From positions 1-22,163 of the forward strand of contig CAJJBS010000026.1 of NCBI GenBank assembly GCA_905182385.1: 22,163 nt of DNA, in the 5' to 3' direction. This DNA is from Fidelibacterota bacterium TCS55 (GTDB lineage: Bacteria; Fidelibacterota; Marinisomatia; Marinisomatales; TCS55). Below are positions 7,525-15,284 of this stretch, one piece after another. The stretch's first letter is position 1. Each line of letters begins with the position of its first letter. The position numbers and the translations under genes are program-made. The notes under the pieces are model-generated. The model was given only the letters and a program-made list of their open reading frames with translations. It was not told where the DNA came from and did not search any database.

Positions 7525-8744
7525 TATCTGTGAATGATGCTCAATCAATTATTCAAAAAAATATTTTTGAACTAAAATCAGAGAGTGTTGATTTAAGTAG
7601 TTCTTCAGGAAAAATTTTATCAAATAATATTAAAGCTAAGTTTCCTTCACCTTCATTTGATAATTCTGCTATGGATGGATTTGCTGTTCGATCATCCGAT
7701 ACATTTGGTGCAACTAGGACTAGTACGGTATCATTAAAAAATATAGATGAGAGTTCTGCTGGATCGCCATCGGATTTAATATTAAAAAAAGGTGAGTGTA
7801 TTCAATGCATGACTGGTGCAAAAATTCCTAAGGGTGCAGATGCTATAATTATGGTTGAAGATACCAGTGGGTTTTCAAATGATAAAAACGTTCAAATTAT
7901 GATTGAAGTTAAAAGAGGACAACATATTCGTAAAATGGGAGAAGAGATAAATGAAGGTGATATTTTAATAGAGAAAGGTACAATAATAACTACAAGTGAG
8001 ATTGGTGTTTGTGCTTCTTTTGGCTATAGTGAATTAGCAGTCTCAAAAAAACCAAAAGTTGCTATTTTTGCAACGGGAAATGAATTAATTGAACCAGGAA
8101 AAGATTTAAAAGAAGGAGAAATTTATAATTCAAATCTTTTTCTTTTTGCAGATTTAGTAAAAAAAGCTGGGTCAAAAATATTAATGAGGAATGTAATTAA
8201 AGATGATAAATCTTCACTCAAATCATTTTTACTTGAGGCTCTTGAAACCTGTGATGTGATTATTTCTTCTGGTGGTGTATCAATGGGGCGTTATGATTAC
8301 GTTAGAGAAGTTTTTATAGATTTAGGAGTAAAGGAACACTTTTGGAAAGTTGCTCAAAAACCTGGTAAACCATTTTTCTTTGGTACTAATAATCAAAGTT
8401 TGATATTTGGATTACCGGGAAACCCTGTTTCATCTTACATTGGGTTTATGATATGGGTATGGCCTGTACTTAAACAATTAATGGGCTCACTAAAAGATGA
8501 TTCAACTAAAGGAATATTGTCAGAACCTTTTCCATTAGAAAAATTTAAACAAAGATATCTATTTGGACAATCATGGATAGAGAATGGAGAATTAAGATGT
8601 AAAGCTTCTACGAAAATAGGTTCTCATATGCTTTCATCAGCATTAGAAGCAAATTGTATATTAAGTGCAACCAAGGGTGAAGGTTTTTTAAAACCAGGTG
8701 ATTTTATAGATGTTACGATGCTACCTTGGAAAACTATAAAATGA
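7521..8744 (+). CDS. moeA: Molybdopterin molybdenumtransferase MoeA
   Basis: MoeA inserts molybdenum from molybdate into adenylylated molybdopterin, releasing AMP. Family motifs are all present: Phe-Asp-Asn-Ser-Ala-Met-Asp-Gly with D52, Cys-Met-Thr-Gly-Ala-x-x-Pro-x-Gly-Ala-Asp (96-107), Glu-Gly-Asp with D147, Thr-Gly-Asn-Glu with E188, Ser-Gly-Gly-Val-Ser-Met-Gly-x-Tyr-Asp with D259, Lys-Pro-Gly-Lys-Pro and Gly-Leu-Pro-Gly-Asn-Pro-Val-Ser. These are the acidic residues that bind metal and substrate in E. coli MoeA. At 407 residues it is full length and unfused. It overlaps the permease gene and the next gene by four bases each. The MogA activity that feeds it is provided by the fusion two genes upstream. 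Confidence 0.96.
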   Translation: MISVNDAQSIIQKNIFELKSESVDLSSSSGKILSNNIKAKFPSPSFDNSAMDGFAVRSSDTFGATRTSTVSLKNIDESSAGSPSDLILKKGECIQCMTGAKIPKGADAIIMVEDTSGFSNDKNVQIMIEVKRGQHIRKMGEEINEGDILIEKGTIITTSEIGVCASFGYSELAVSKKPKVAIFATGNELIEPGKDLKEGEIYNSNLFLFADLVKKAGSKILMRNVIKDDKSSLKSFLLEALETCDVIISSGGVSMGRYDYVREVFIDLGVKEHFWKVAQKPGKPFFFGTNNQSLIFGLPGNPVSSYIGFMIWVWPVLKQLMGSLKDDSTKGILSEPFPLEKFKQRYLFGQSWIENGELRCKASTKIGSHMLSSALEANCILSATKGEGFLKPGDFIDVTMLPWKTIK

Positions 8745-9709
8745 TTATAACTCCTGAAGTTCTAAATAAACAAAAAAATAATTTCACAATTATTGATATT
8801 CGCTCAGAGAAAGAAAGACAAAAATTCCCATTATTAGGTTTAGATACAATTTTATTTTCGGATGATGAAAGTATAAATGTAACGAAAAAAAAAGTTTTAG
8901 TTTGTCAGTATGGGATAGTTACGGAAGGAATGATAATTGAAAAAAAAATTAATAATGCATTTAGTTTATTAGGCGGCGCTCAAGCTTGGGTAGAGTATTA
9001 TAATGACAATGAAGACTTAAGTCGATGGGCAAGGCAAACTGTCCTACCTGAGATTGGAATTAAAGGTCAAAAAAAGTTGCTAAATAGTCAGGTTTCAATA
9101 ATTGGAATGGGAGGGCTTGGGTGTCCAGTTGCACAGTCGCTTGTTATGGCAGGTATTGGAAAATTAAAATTAATTGATGATGATTTTGTATCTATTTCTA
9201 ATCTTCACAGACAACCATTGTATAGTTTTGATGATGTAAACAAAAAAAAGATTCTTGCGGCAAAATCAAAGTTAAAAGTTTTAAACCCTGAAGTGATAAT
9301 TGAAACTGTCGATATTTTTTTTGATAATAAAAATGGTGAAGAACTATTACTAAAAACAGATGTGATAATTGATGCTACAGATAATATTAAGAGTAGGCAA
9401 AGGATTGATCAAATATCTAAGAAATTAAATATTCCAACTGTCTATGGTGCGCTTTTTCGATTTGAAGGTCAAGTCGCCATTTTAAATGTAAATGGAAGTG
9501 CCGGTTATAAGGACCTTTTTCCAAACTTAAATACTAGCGTTGAAGATTCATGTGAAGATGCTGGAGTTCTAGGTATGTTACCAGCTATTATAGGAAATAT
9601 TCAAGCTTTAGAAGCAATTAAATTAATTGTGGGTATAAATAAGAACTTAATTGGCAAACTATTGATGTATGATGGAATGAATCATACAATGGAAGTTATT
9701 GAATTATGA
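8741..9709 (+). CDS. moeB: MoeB/ThiF-type adenylyltransferase with N-terminal rhodanese-like domain
   Basis: MoeB adenylates the C-terminal glycine of MoaD so that sulfur can be loaded. Residues about 95-322 form the E1-like domain: Arg-x-x-Arg-Gln (95-99), Gly-x-Gly-Gly-Leu-Gly-Cys (122-128), Ser-Asn-Leu-x-Arg-Gln (153-158), Asp-Ala-Thr-Asp-Asn with D214, and Ser-Cys-Glu-Asp-Ala-Gly-Val with C271, the counterpart of E. coli Cys187. Residues 1-85 look like a short rhodanese domain (Ile-Asp-Ile-Arg at 18-21, Cys-Gln-Tyr-Gly-x-x-Thr from C55, Gly-Gly-Ala-Gln-Ala-Trp), which could carry sulfur as a persulfide. The zinc ligands of MoeB are missing: G255 and D258 replace the first CxxC and the chain stops before the second. 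The ATG at 8741, overlapping moeA by four bases, is preferred to an upstream TTG at 8726. A thiamine (ThiF) role is possible, but the adjacent moaD favours Moco. Confidence 0.9.
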   Translation: MIITPEVLNKQKNNFTIIDIRSEKERQKFPLLGLDTILFSDDESINVTKKKVLVCQYGIVTEGMIIEKKINNAFSLLGGAQAWVEYYNDNEDLSRWARQTVLPEIGIKGQKKLLNSQVSIIGMGGLGCPVAQSLVMAGIGKLKLIDDDFVSISNLHRQPLYSFDDVNKKKILAAKSKLKVLNPEVIIETVDIFFDNKNGEELLLKTDVIIDATDNIKSRQRIDQISKKLNIPTVYGALFRFEGQVAILNVNGSAGYKDLFPNLNTSVEDSCEDAGVLGMLPAIIGNIQALEAIKLIVGINKNLIGKLLMYDGMNHTMEVIEL

Positions 9710-9951
9710 TAAATGTAAAAGTTAAGTGCTTTTCACAGGTAAAATACGCTTTAGGTGTTGATGTGTTAACTTTTGAATTGGATGAAAATACTACTTCAAT
9801 TGATCTTGAAAAAATTATTAGAAAAAAAGCTGGAAAAAAATTAAATAATGTTCCTCTAAGAATTGCAATAAATCAAAAATATCAAAAAGAAGAAACTATT
9901 CTTCAAGATGCTGATGAAGTTGTTTTTATTCCTCCTGTACAAGGAGGATAA
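9706..9951 (+). CDS. moaD: Molybdopterin synthase small subunit MoaD
   Basis: An 81-residue ubiquitin-fold protein ending in Gly-Gly, the terminus that is adenylated by MoeB and then carries the thiocarboxylate sulfur put into the dithiolene of molybdopterin. The late Asp-Glu-Val-x-Phe-Ile-Pro-Pro-Val-x-Gly-Gly segment is typical of MoaD. It lies between its activating enzyme (4-base overlap) and its partner moaE (stop TAA followed at once by ATG). The codons for the last two glycines form an AGGAGGA that is the ribosome binding site of moaE. Because it is short it could be a ThiS relative, but the position before moaE settles the call. Confidence 0.95.
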   Translation: MINVKVKCFSQVKYALGVDVLTFELDENTTSIDLEKIIRKKAGKKLNNVPLRIAINQKYQKEETILQDADEVVFIPPVQGG

Positions 9952-10365
9952 ATGGTAATTGTTGAAATTGCAAATAAATCAATTAAATCATTTGGTATTA
10001 CTAATGATGATAATCAAAATGGAGCCGAATTAGTTTTTAATGGTCGAGTACGAGGTACAGAAAAAGGAAAACCAATAAAATATTTAGAATATGAATATTA
10101 TGAAGGAATGGCTGAAGCTGAGCTTAAGCATCTTGCCAATAAAGTTTGTAAAAAATTTACTATAAATCATCTTTATTGCCGACATAGAGTCGGAAAAGTA
10201 AAAGCAGGTGAACTTAGTATTCATATAATGATTTTATCTAAACATCGCAAAGAAGCAATTAAAGCAATGGATTGGTTCATATTTGAACTTAAAAAAAATG
10301 TTCCTATTTGGAAATGGGCTATCTTGAATGATGGTAGAAAAATTCCTAGTGATTGCATGCACTGA
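9952..10365 (+). CDS. moaE: Molybdopterin synthase catalytic subunit MoaE
   Basis: MoaE, with MoaD-thiocarboxylate, converts cyclic pyranopterin monophosphate to molybdopterin. Seen in the 137 residues: Phe-Asn-Gly-Arg-Val-Arg-Gly (29-35), Tyr-Leu-Glu-Tyr-Glu-Tyr-Tyr-Glu-Gly-Met-Ala (44-54), His-Arg-x-Gly near 78-81, His-Arg-Lys-Glu-Ala (98-102), and Leu-Lys-Lys-x-Val-Pro-Ile-Trp-Lys (113-121), which contains the catalytic lysines of the family. The following residue is Trp where many homologues have a second Lys. Length is normal. It starts directly after the moaD stop and is the last gene of the tight Moco run; a 30-base gap separates it from the next gene. Confidence 0.95.
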   Translation: MVIVEIANKSIKSFGITNDDNQNGAELVFNGRVRGTEKGKPIKYLEYEYYEGMAEAELKHLANKVCKKFTINHLYCRHRVGKVKAGELSIHIMILSKHRKEAIKAMDWFIFELKKNVPIWKWAILNDGRKIPSDCMH

Positions 10366-10395
10366 AACTAAAATTCATCTAAATTCAACTATACA

Positions 10396-11811
10396 ATGTT
10401 AGCATTTTCAAATAATTCATTAGCAAATTATCTGTTTTGGGTTTCTCGAAAAAAATGGTTAATTATAACATTCTTCTTGAGTATAGTGCTCTTTTATTTA
10501 CCAACTCCTGAAGGACTATCTTCAGAAGGGCATCGTACCTTGATTATTGTTATTGCAACTTTGATTTTGATTGTCTCTGAGTCAATTCCTTTACCTGCTG
10601 TTGCAATCCTCATTCTTATAATGGAAGTAACATTAGGTGTTGATTCACCAGATGGCGTTGCCGCTTCATTTATGAGTGATGCAGTTTTTTTCATAATGGG
10701 CTCTTTAATGCTTGCTGTCTCAATAGTTCATCAAGGATTAGATAAAAGGCTCGCTCTTGCAATCATTAATGTCACTGGCAATAAAACATTTAATATTACT
10801 TTTGGCTTTGTAACGGTATCTGCATTAATGTCCTCTTTTATTGGAGAACACACAGTTGCTGCAATGATGCTACCAGTTGTATTAGCATTAATTAAGAATG
10901 CTGGCTTGGATACAAGTAAAGCAACAAAGCTTTCAACATTGCTTTTATTTTCTATTGCTTATGGATGTGCTCTTGGATCAATAGGCACTCCCTCTGGAGG
11001 AGGTCGTAATGTGATCATGATTGGATATTTATCAGAATTTGGTTTAGGAGATATATCTTACTTGGAATGGATGAAATATACTTATCCAATGCTTCTTATA
11101 GAAATTCCAATCGCGGTAGCTGTTTTGTGGTTTACATTTACACCAAAACAAAAAAATCTAGATACGGCTATTAGAAAATTAAAAGTTAATGTTGCAAAAT
11201 CTGGAAAACTTTCTGGTAATCAATTAATGTCTATTCTAGTTTTCATTTTAGTCTTTTTAGGTTGGGTCTTTTTAAGCCCATTTATTGGTTTGGGGATTGT
11301 TGCTCTTTCAGGTGTATTTTTTTATTTAACATTTGGATTAATTGAATGGCCAGATATTGCTAGAAGAACAAATTGGGGTGTTATTTTATTATTTGGATCA
11401 GCTATCTCTCTAGGAATACAAATGAAAGAAACTGGCGCAGCGCTATATGTTGCTGAAAATGCACTCTATTCTCTTCAATATATTTTTAAAGATATAGAAA
11501 TAGTACGTTGGTTTTTCTCAGTAGTTCTTAGCGCAATATTAACAAATTTACTAAGTAATGCAGCAACAGTTGCTGTATTAGGCCCTATTGTACTAGATAT
11601 GGGTGGTAACCCTATAATATTAGGCATTGCTACTTCGGTTGCATCAGCTTTTGCCTATTTAACAATTGTGGCTTCACCTACCTGTATGATTATACATTCA
11701 ACCGGGTTAGTTAGTTCAAATGACTATTTCAAAGCAGGTTGGAAATTATTTATAATTTCAATTTTCCTTCTTTTCTTAGTTTCTTTTTTTTATTGGCCCT
11801 TATTATCATGA
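10396..11811 (+). CDS. SLC13/DASS-family (ArsB/NhaD superfamily) anion transporter
   Basis: A 471-residue membrane protein with about 11 to 12 hydrophobic helices in two inverted halves. Family marks: Gly-Ser-Ile-Gly-Thr-Pro (194-199) followed by an unusual Ser-Gly-Gly-Gly-Arg-Asn, and a second-half Asn-Leu-Leu-Ser-Asn-Ala-Ala-Thr motif (384-391) followed by Leu-Gly-Pro. In characterised members the two Ser-Asn-Thr motifs bind sodium and substrate. Here the first is Glu151-His152-Thr153, so ion or substrate choice may differ. DASS members move dicarboxylates, citrate, sulfate or other anions. It follows moaE by 30 bases without a terminator, and is translationally coupled to the next gene, so it may belong to the Moco/molybdoenzyme module and carry a sulfur oxyanion; that is inference. 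No clear Shine-Dalgarno sequence precedes the ATG. Confidence 0.8.
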   Translation: MLAFSNNSLANYLFWVSRKKWLIITFFLSIVLFYLPTPEGLSSEGHRTLIIVIATLILIVSESIPLPAVAILILIMEVTLGVDSPDGVAASFMSDAVFFIMGSLMLAVSIVHQGLDKRLALAIINVTGNKTFNITFGFVTVSALMSSFIGEHTVAAMMLPVVLALIKNAGLDTSKATKLSTLLLFSIAYGCALGSIGTPSGGGRNVIMIGYLSEFGLGDISYLEWMKYTYPMLLIEIPIAVAVLWFTFTPKQKNLDTAIRKLKVNVAKSGKLSGNQLMSILVFILVFLGWVFLSPFIGLGIVALSGVFFYLTFGLIEWPDIARRTNWGVILLFGSAISLGIQMKETGAALYVAENALYSLQYIFKDIEIVRWFFSVVLSAILTNLLSNAATVAVLGPIVLDMGGNPIILGIATSVASAFAYLTIVASPTCMIIHSTGLVSSNDYFKAGWKLFIISIFLLFLVSFFYWPLLS

Positions 11812-12692
11812 AAATATTAATCGCAATTAGTAGTAAGACTTATTCGGGAGAAACCCTGAGCGTTGGGATGAAAGTAGGAGAAGCTTTTAAAGCCCCAACT
11901 ACCATTGTTGATGTTGGTGAAAAAATTAACCAGTTTAGTATGAAAGAAGTGGATATGGTTCAGGAGAGAATGGAATCATGGGACATTGATCGGCCTGGCG
12001 TAGATGTTTTGGAGTGGGCTTTTGAATACCTAGCTGAAAAAAAATTAATTAAGACTAATACTATTGAAGCAGGATTCCCTAAAAATACATTAGTGGAAAC
12101 TGGGGAAGGGCGTTCAGAAGTTTTTCTTGAGGGAACTTTTTGTGAAGATTTAAAGCTCATTCTACGAAACGGAGATATTATTGAAGAATTGAAGAATGAA
12201 GTTCAAAACCATGGATATGATGTCACAATAATTGGCGGTAGTGGCAAACGAGGTATGGCACATGATCTAATCCAGTATATCAACAGTTCTATATTTATTG
12301 TTAATAATTATAAGTCAAATCAAACTTATCGTTTATTATTGGCTGTAGATAATTCAGCTGGTACAAAAAAAGCAGTAAAATACGGTGTTAGAATTGCGCA
12401 AGCATTTGATATTGAAGTTGATGTTATTACTGTAAGTAAAACAGATGAATTTAAAGATAATTGTAAGGTTGCTGCCGATTGGACGTCAAAATTCTTAAGA
12501 CGAAGTAATATCAAACATGAAAATATTTCTTTAAGTGGTATACCTTCAGAATTAATTGCTAGAGAAGCAGGTGATAATCATATTATTGTTATGGGCTCAT
12601 CTAATAGAAACCCATTAAAAACATTTTTTCAAGGCAATAAACCTTTGAAGGTTCTTGAAAACTCTCAATGCCCTATTTTAATTGTAAAATGA
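11808..12692 (+). CDS. Tandem universal stress protein (UspA-like)
   Basis: A 294-residue cytoplasmic protein made of two Usp folds. Each half starts with a typical hydrophobic strand, Lys-Ile-Leu-Ile-Ala-Ile at residue 2 and Arg-Leu-Leu-Leu-Ala-Val-Asp near residue 167. The second half (about 163-294) ends in Ile-Val-Met-Gly-Ser-Ser-x-Arg followed by a Gly-x-Lys-Pro stretch and Cys-Pro-Ile-Leu-Ile-Val, close to the ATP-binding type G-x2-G-x9-G motif. The first half is divergent. I chose the ATG at 11808, which overlaps the transporter stop by four bases (ATGA); an upstream in-frame ATG at 11739 would add residues read from the transporter's last helix. Coupling of a Usp to a transporter suggests that it senses state and tunes transport, by inference only. 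Confidence 0.85.
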   Translation: MKILIAISSKTYSGETLSVGMKVGEAFKAPTTIVDVGEKINQFSMKEVDMVQERMESWDIDRPGVDVLEWAFEYLAEKKLIKTNTIEAGFPKNTLVETGEGRSEVFLEGTFCEDLKLILRNGDIIEELKNEVQNHGYDVTIIGGSGKRGMAHDLIQYINSSIFIVNNYKSNQTYRLLLAVDNSAGTKKAVKYGVRIAQAFDIEVDVITVSKTDEFKDNCKVAADWTSKFLRRSNIKHENISLSGIPSELIAREAGDNHIIVMGSSNRNPLKTFFQGNKPLKVLENSQCPILIVK

Positions 12693-12704
12693 AAGTAGAA
12701 TAAA

Positions 12705-14287
12705 ATGACACTTTTTCAAAATATTGGATTATTTATTTTAACAAGCTTAATCCTGCTAATGATTTCAGTCCCTCCAATACTCTTTTTGATTTGGTACCTT
12801 TATGATAAAAAACAAAGTCAACATTCTATCTTAAGAAATTTCCCATTACTGGGTCGTATTCGTTATCTGCTTGAAATGTTAGGACCTGAGTTTAGACAGT
12901 ATATGTTTGATTCTGATTCTGAAGGAAAACCTTTTAGCAGATCAGACTATTCAAATATTGTTATTCAAGGTAAATATCTAAAAACTGTAATTGCTTTTGG
13001 ATCTAAGCGTGATTTTAGTAAGCCAGGCTTTTATCTTAGGAACTCGATGTTTCCAAAACAAAAAGAAGAAATGAAGGTAATGCTTACTCCTAAAATTCCA
13101 ACAAAACGTTATGTTGGCACTGAAGGTCTATTTTCGAGGACTGAACATTTAGAAGGAGTAGATGTTTCACCATGGACGTTACCTGATGAAAATGCAATTA
13201 TTATTGGTCCTAAATGTCGAGAACCTTGGCACGTAAAAGGACCGGTGGGTATGAGTGCAATGAGTTACGGAGCGCTTGGTGAAAATGCTATTAGCTCAAT
13301 TAGTCGCGGATTAGGAATGGCAACAGGTTCTTGGGTTCATACTGGCGAAGGAGGCCTAGCTCCTTACCATACTATAGGTGGTGGTGATGTAATTATGCAG
13401 ATTGGTTCTGGAATTTTGGTGTAAGAAATGAAGATGGTTCTTTTAGTTGGGAAAAATTCAAAGAAAAAGCATCGAACCCACAATTGCGTTGTTTTGAGAT
13501 TAAATTGGCTCAAGGAGCAAAAATAAGAGGTGGCCATGTTGAAGGTAGCAAAATCAATGAAGAGATTGCTGCAATTAGAGGTGTGAAGGCATGGAAAACT
13601 GTTGATTCGCCTAATCGTCATAATCAATTTCATGACGTTCCTACTTTATTTGACTTTATAGATGAAATGAGAAATGTAGGTGGAAAGCCAATTGGAATAA
13701 AATTAGTTATGGGTGGCTCTGATGGTGCGGATGAACTTACCAAGTTTATGTCTGAAACAGGTAGAGGTCCAGATTTTATTACAATTGATGGAGGGGAAGG
13801 AGGTTCGGGTGCAACTTATCAAGAAATGGCAGATACGATGGGATTACCTATTAATTCAGGATTGATTTATTTAGATGATGCCTTAAGGAAGAATGGAGTT
13901 CGTGATAGGGTTAAAATTTTTGCAAGTGGAAAACTGTTTAGCCCTGATAAAATTGCGATTGCACTTGCTTCTGGTGCTGATTTAGTAAATATAGCAAGAG
14001 GGATGATGATTTCTGTTGGATGTATTGGTGCGATGAAATGTCATACAAATACATGTCCAGTTGGCGTTGCAACAACTGATCCTGATCATCAAAAAGCATT
14101 AGTCATTGATGAGAAAAAATGGAGAGTAATGAATTATGTGATAACATTAAGAAATGGATTGCATACTCTTGCAGCTGCAACAGGGATTGATTCATATACA
14201 AGGTTTAATCGTAATCATGTTGTATATAGTGACCAACATGGTAAAGTGACCTCTCTTGAACAATTATTTCCTTATCCAACTACTTGA
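12705..14287 (+). pseudogene. FMN-binding glutamate synthase-like protein (GltB central-domain family), frameshifted
   Basis: Two reading frames together encode one protein of about 530 residues. The first (12705-13424, 239 residues) has an N-terminal membrane helix (about 7-32) and the start of the FMN-binding TIM barrel, with Ser-Ala-Met-Ser-Tyr-Gly-Ala-Leu and Gly-Glu-Gly-Gly. The second continues from about 13415 to 14287, without a normal start of its own, and holds Ile-Lys-Leu-x-x-Gly, Asp-Gly-Gly-Glu-Gly-Gly-Ser-Gly and the three cysteines of the [3Fe-4S] cluster, Cys-x5-Cys-x4-Cys, with the expected Cys-Pro-Val-Gly. One T is missing from the run at 13414-13417; adding it restores the family sequence Gly-Ser-Gly-Ile-Phe-Gly-Val-Arg. 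No amidotransferase domain is present, as is usual in this stand-alone family, whose exact reaction is often uncertain. A homopolymer sequencing or assembly error is at least as likely as a true pseudogene, because every other motif is intact. Confidence 0.85.
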
Positions 14288-14428
14288 TAGAAGAGCATTG
14301 AAGAATGTAACTTTAGTTCTATCATATGAGAGATAGTGAAAGTATTTAGTATACAGAGGTAATTATTTTTTGTTTACAGCAAAAAGTAACATTAAAACAA
14401 AAATAAAGAATCAAAAATCAAGGAGATA
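14288..14428. other. Intergenic region before the PuuD-like gene
   Basis: A 141-base AT-rich gap. GATAGAA (14286-14292) can pair with TTCTATC (14317-14323), and CTATC/GATAG (14319-14336) forms a competing small hairpin, but neither is followed by a T run, so a terminator is not supported. An AAGGAG at 14420-14425 is the ribosome binding site of the next gene. A promoter is expected here because the next gene is functionally unrelated, but I could not place one. Confidence 0.4.
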
Positions 14429-15211
14429 ATGATGGAACTTATTCATCCTATTTTTAAATGGCTTCATATCATTGCTGGTGTTATGTGGATTGGGTTATTA
14501 TATTTTTTTAATTTTATCAACGGTCACTTTGCTGCAACAATGGATGGAGATACAAAGAAAAAAGTTGTACCAGAACTGATGCCAAGGGCACTTTACTGGT
14601 TTAGGTGGGGAGCAGCATGGACTTGGGTCACAGGTTTTATTCTTCTTTTAGTGGTTTATTACCACGGAGGCCTAACCTTTGATGAACCCTCAAGTTGGGG
14701 ATTAGAAGCATTTATTATGATTGCAGTAACATTCCTAGGTGTTTTTCTATATGACACACTTTATAAAAGTGGACTTGCTTCAAATCTTCGTTTAGTTACT
14801 ATTTTAAGTTTTATTCTTATCGGTATAGTTGTGTATTTAATGAAAGATTGGGCAGGCTTTAGCTACCGTTCATTCAATATACATCTTGGTACTCTTTTTG
14901 GAACAATTATGGCATTTAATGTTTGGTTTCGAATTTGGCCAGCACAACAAAAGATTATTACTGCCATAAAAAATGGTGAAGCGCCTGATGGTTCATTAGT
15001 TGCTCTTGCAGGATTACGTTCAAAACATAATACCTACATGAGCGTTCCATTAATCTGGACGATGATGAATCAACATACTATTGTATTGTCAGGTGGTAAC
15101 TTTGGAATTACTAATTCAACGAATTGGTTAGTTCTGATGTTAATGATTGCCCTAGGTTGGCATATTGTTTTTCAACTCTATAAAAAATCAGCAAAAATTA
15201 AAGGCTTTTAG
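14429..15211 (+). CDS. PuuD-like urate hydroxylase N-terminal-domain membrane protein (no cytochrome c domain)
   Basis: About seven membrane helices in 260 residues. The opening His-x-x-Phe-x-Trp-Leu-His-Ile-x-Ala-Gly-Val-x-Trp-Ile-Gly-Leu-x-Tyr-Phe pattern, with H13 and H33, resembles the membrane domain (Urate_ox_N, formerly DUF989) of PuuD urate hydroxylase. Full PuuD proteins of about 400 residues add a C-terminal cytochrome c; here the chain ends after the last helix with a basic tail, and no Cys-x2-Cys-His is present. It may be a membrane protein that uses another electron acceptor, or may not act on urate at all; no purine genes are nearby. AAGGAG at 14420-14425 fits the second ATG (14432) at six bases better than the first (14429) at three, so the true start may be one codon later. 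A bidirectional terminator follows. Confidence 0.7.
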   Translation: MMELIHPIFKWLHIIAGVMWIGLLYFFNFINGHFAATMDGDTKKKVVPELMPRALYWFRWGAAWTWVTGFILLLVVYYHGGLTFDEPSSWGLEAFIMIAVTFLGVFLYDTLYKSGLASNLRLVTILSFILIGIVVYLMKDWAGFSYRSFNIHLGTLFGTIMAFNVWFRIWPAQQKIITAIKNGEAPDGSLVALAGLRSKHNTYMSVPLIWTMMNQHTIVLSGGNFGITNSTNWLVLMLMIALGWHIVFQLYKKSAKIKGF

Positions 15212-15232
15212 TTCTTTTAAACTTCAATAAAT

Positions 15233-15263
15233 AAAAAAGCCTCGATGATATCGAGGCTTTTTT
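15233..15263. terminator. Bidirectional rho-independent terminator
   Basis: A perfect 8-bp stem, GCCTCGAT (15239-15246) and ATCGAGGC (15250-15257), with a 3-base loop, is flanked by six A (15233-15238) and six T (15258-15263). It lies between two converging genes and can end both transcripts. Confidence 0.93.
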
Positions 15264-15284
15264 ATTTTATAAAAGGCTAGTTGA

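Noticed and set aside
8726..8740. A TTG start adding five residues to the MoeB-like protein
   Set aside because: The ATG at 8741 has the ATGA overlap used throughout this operon and needs no rare start codon.
13405..13425. Programmed -1 frameshifting as explanation of the split glutamate synthase-like gene
   Set aside because: The required shift is -1, but the bases around the T run (A ATT TTG) do not form an X XXY YYZ slippery heptamer, and I saw no clear downstream stimulatory hairpin. A deleted T is simpler.
14286..14336. Small hairpins after the glutamate synthase-like gene as a terminator
   Set aside because: The stems are short or have long loops and no T run follows them.
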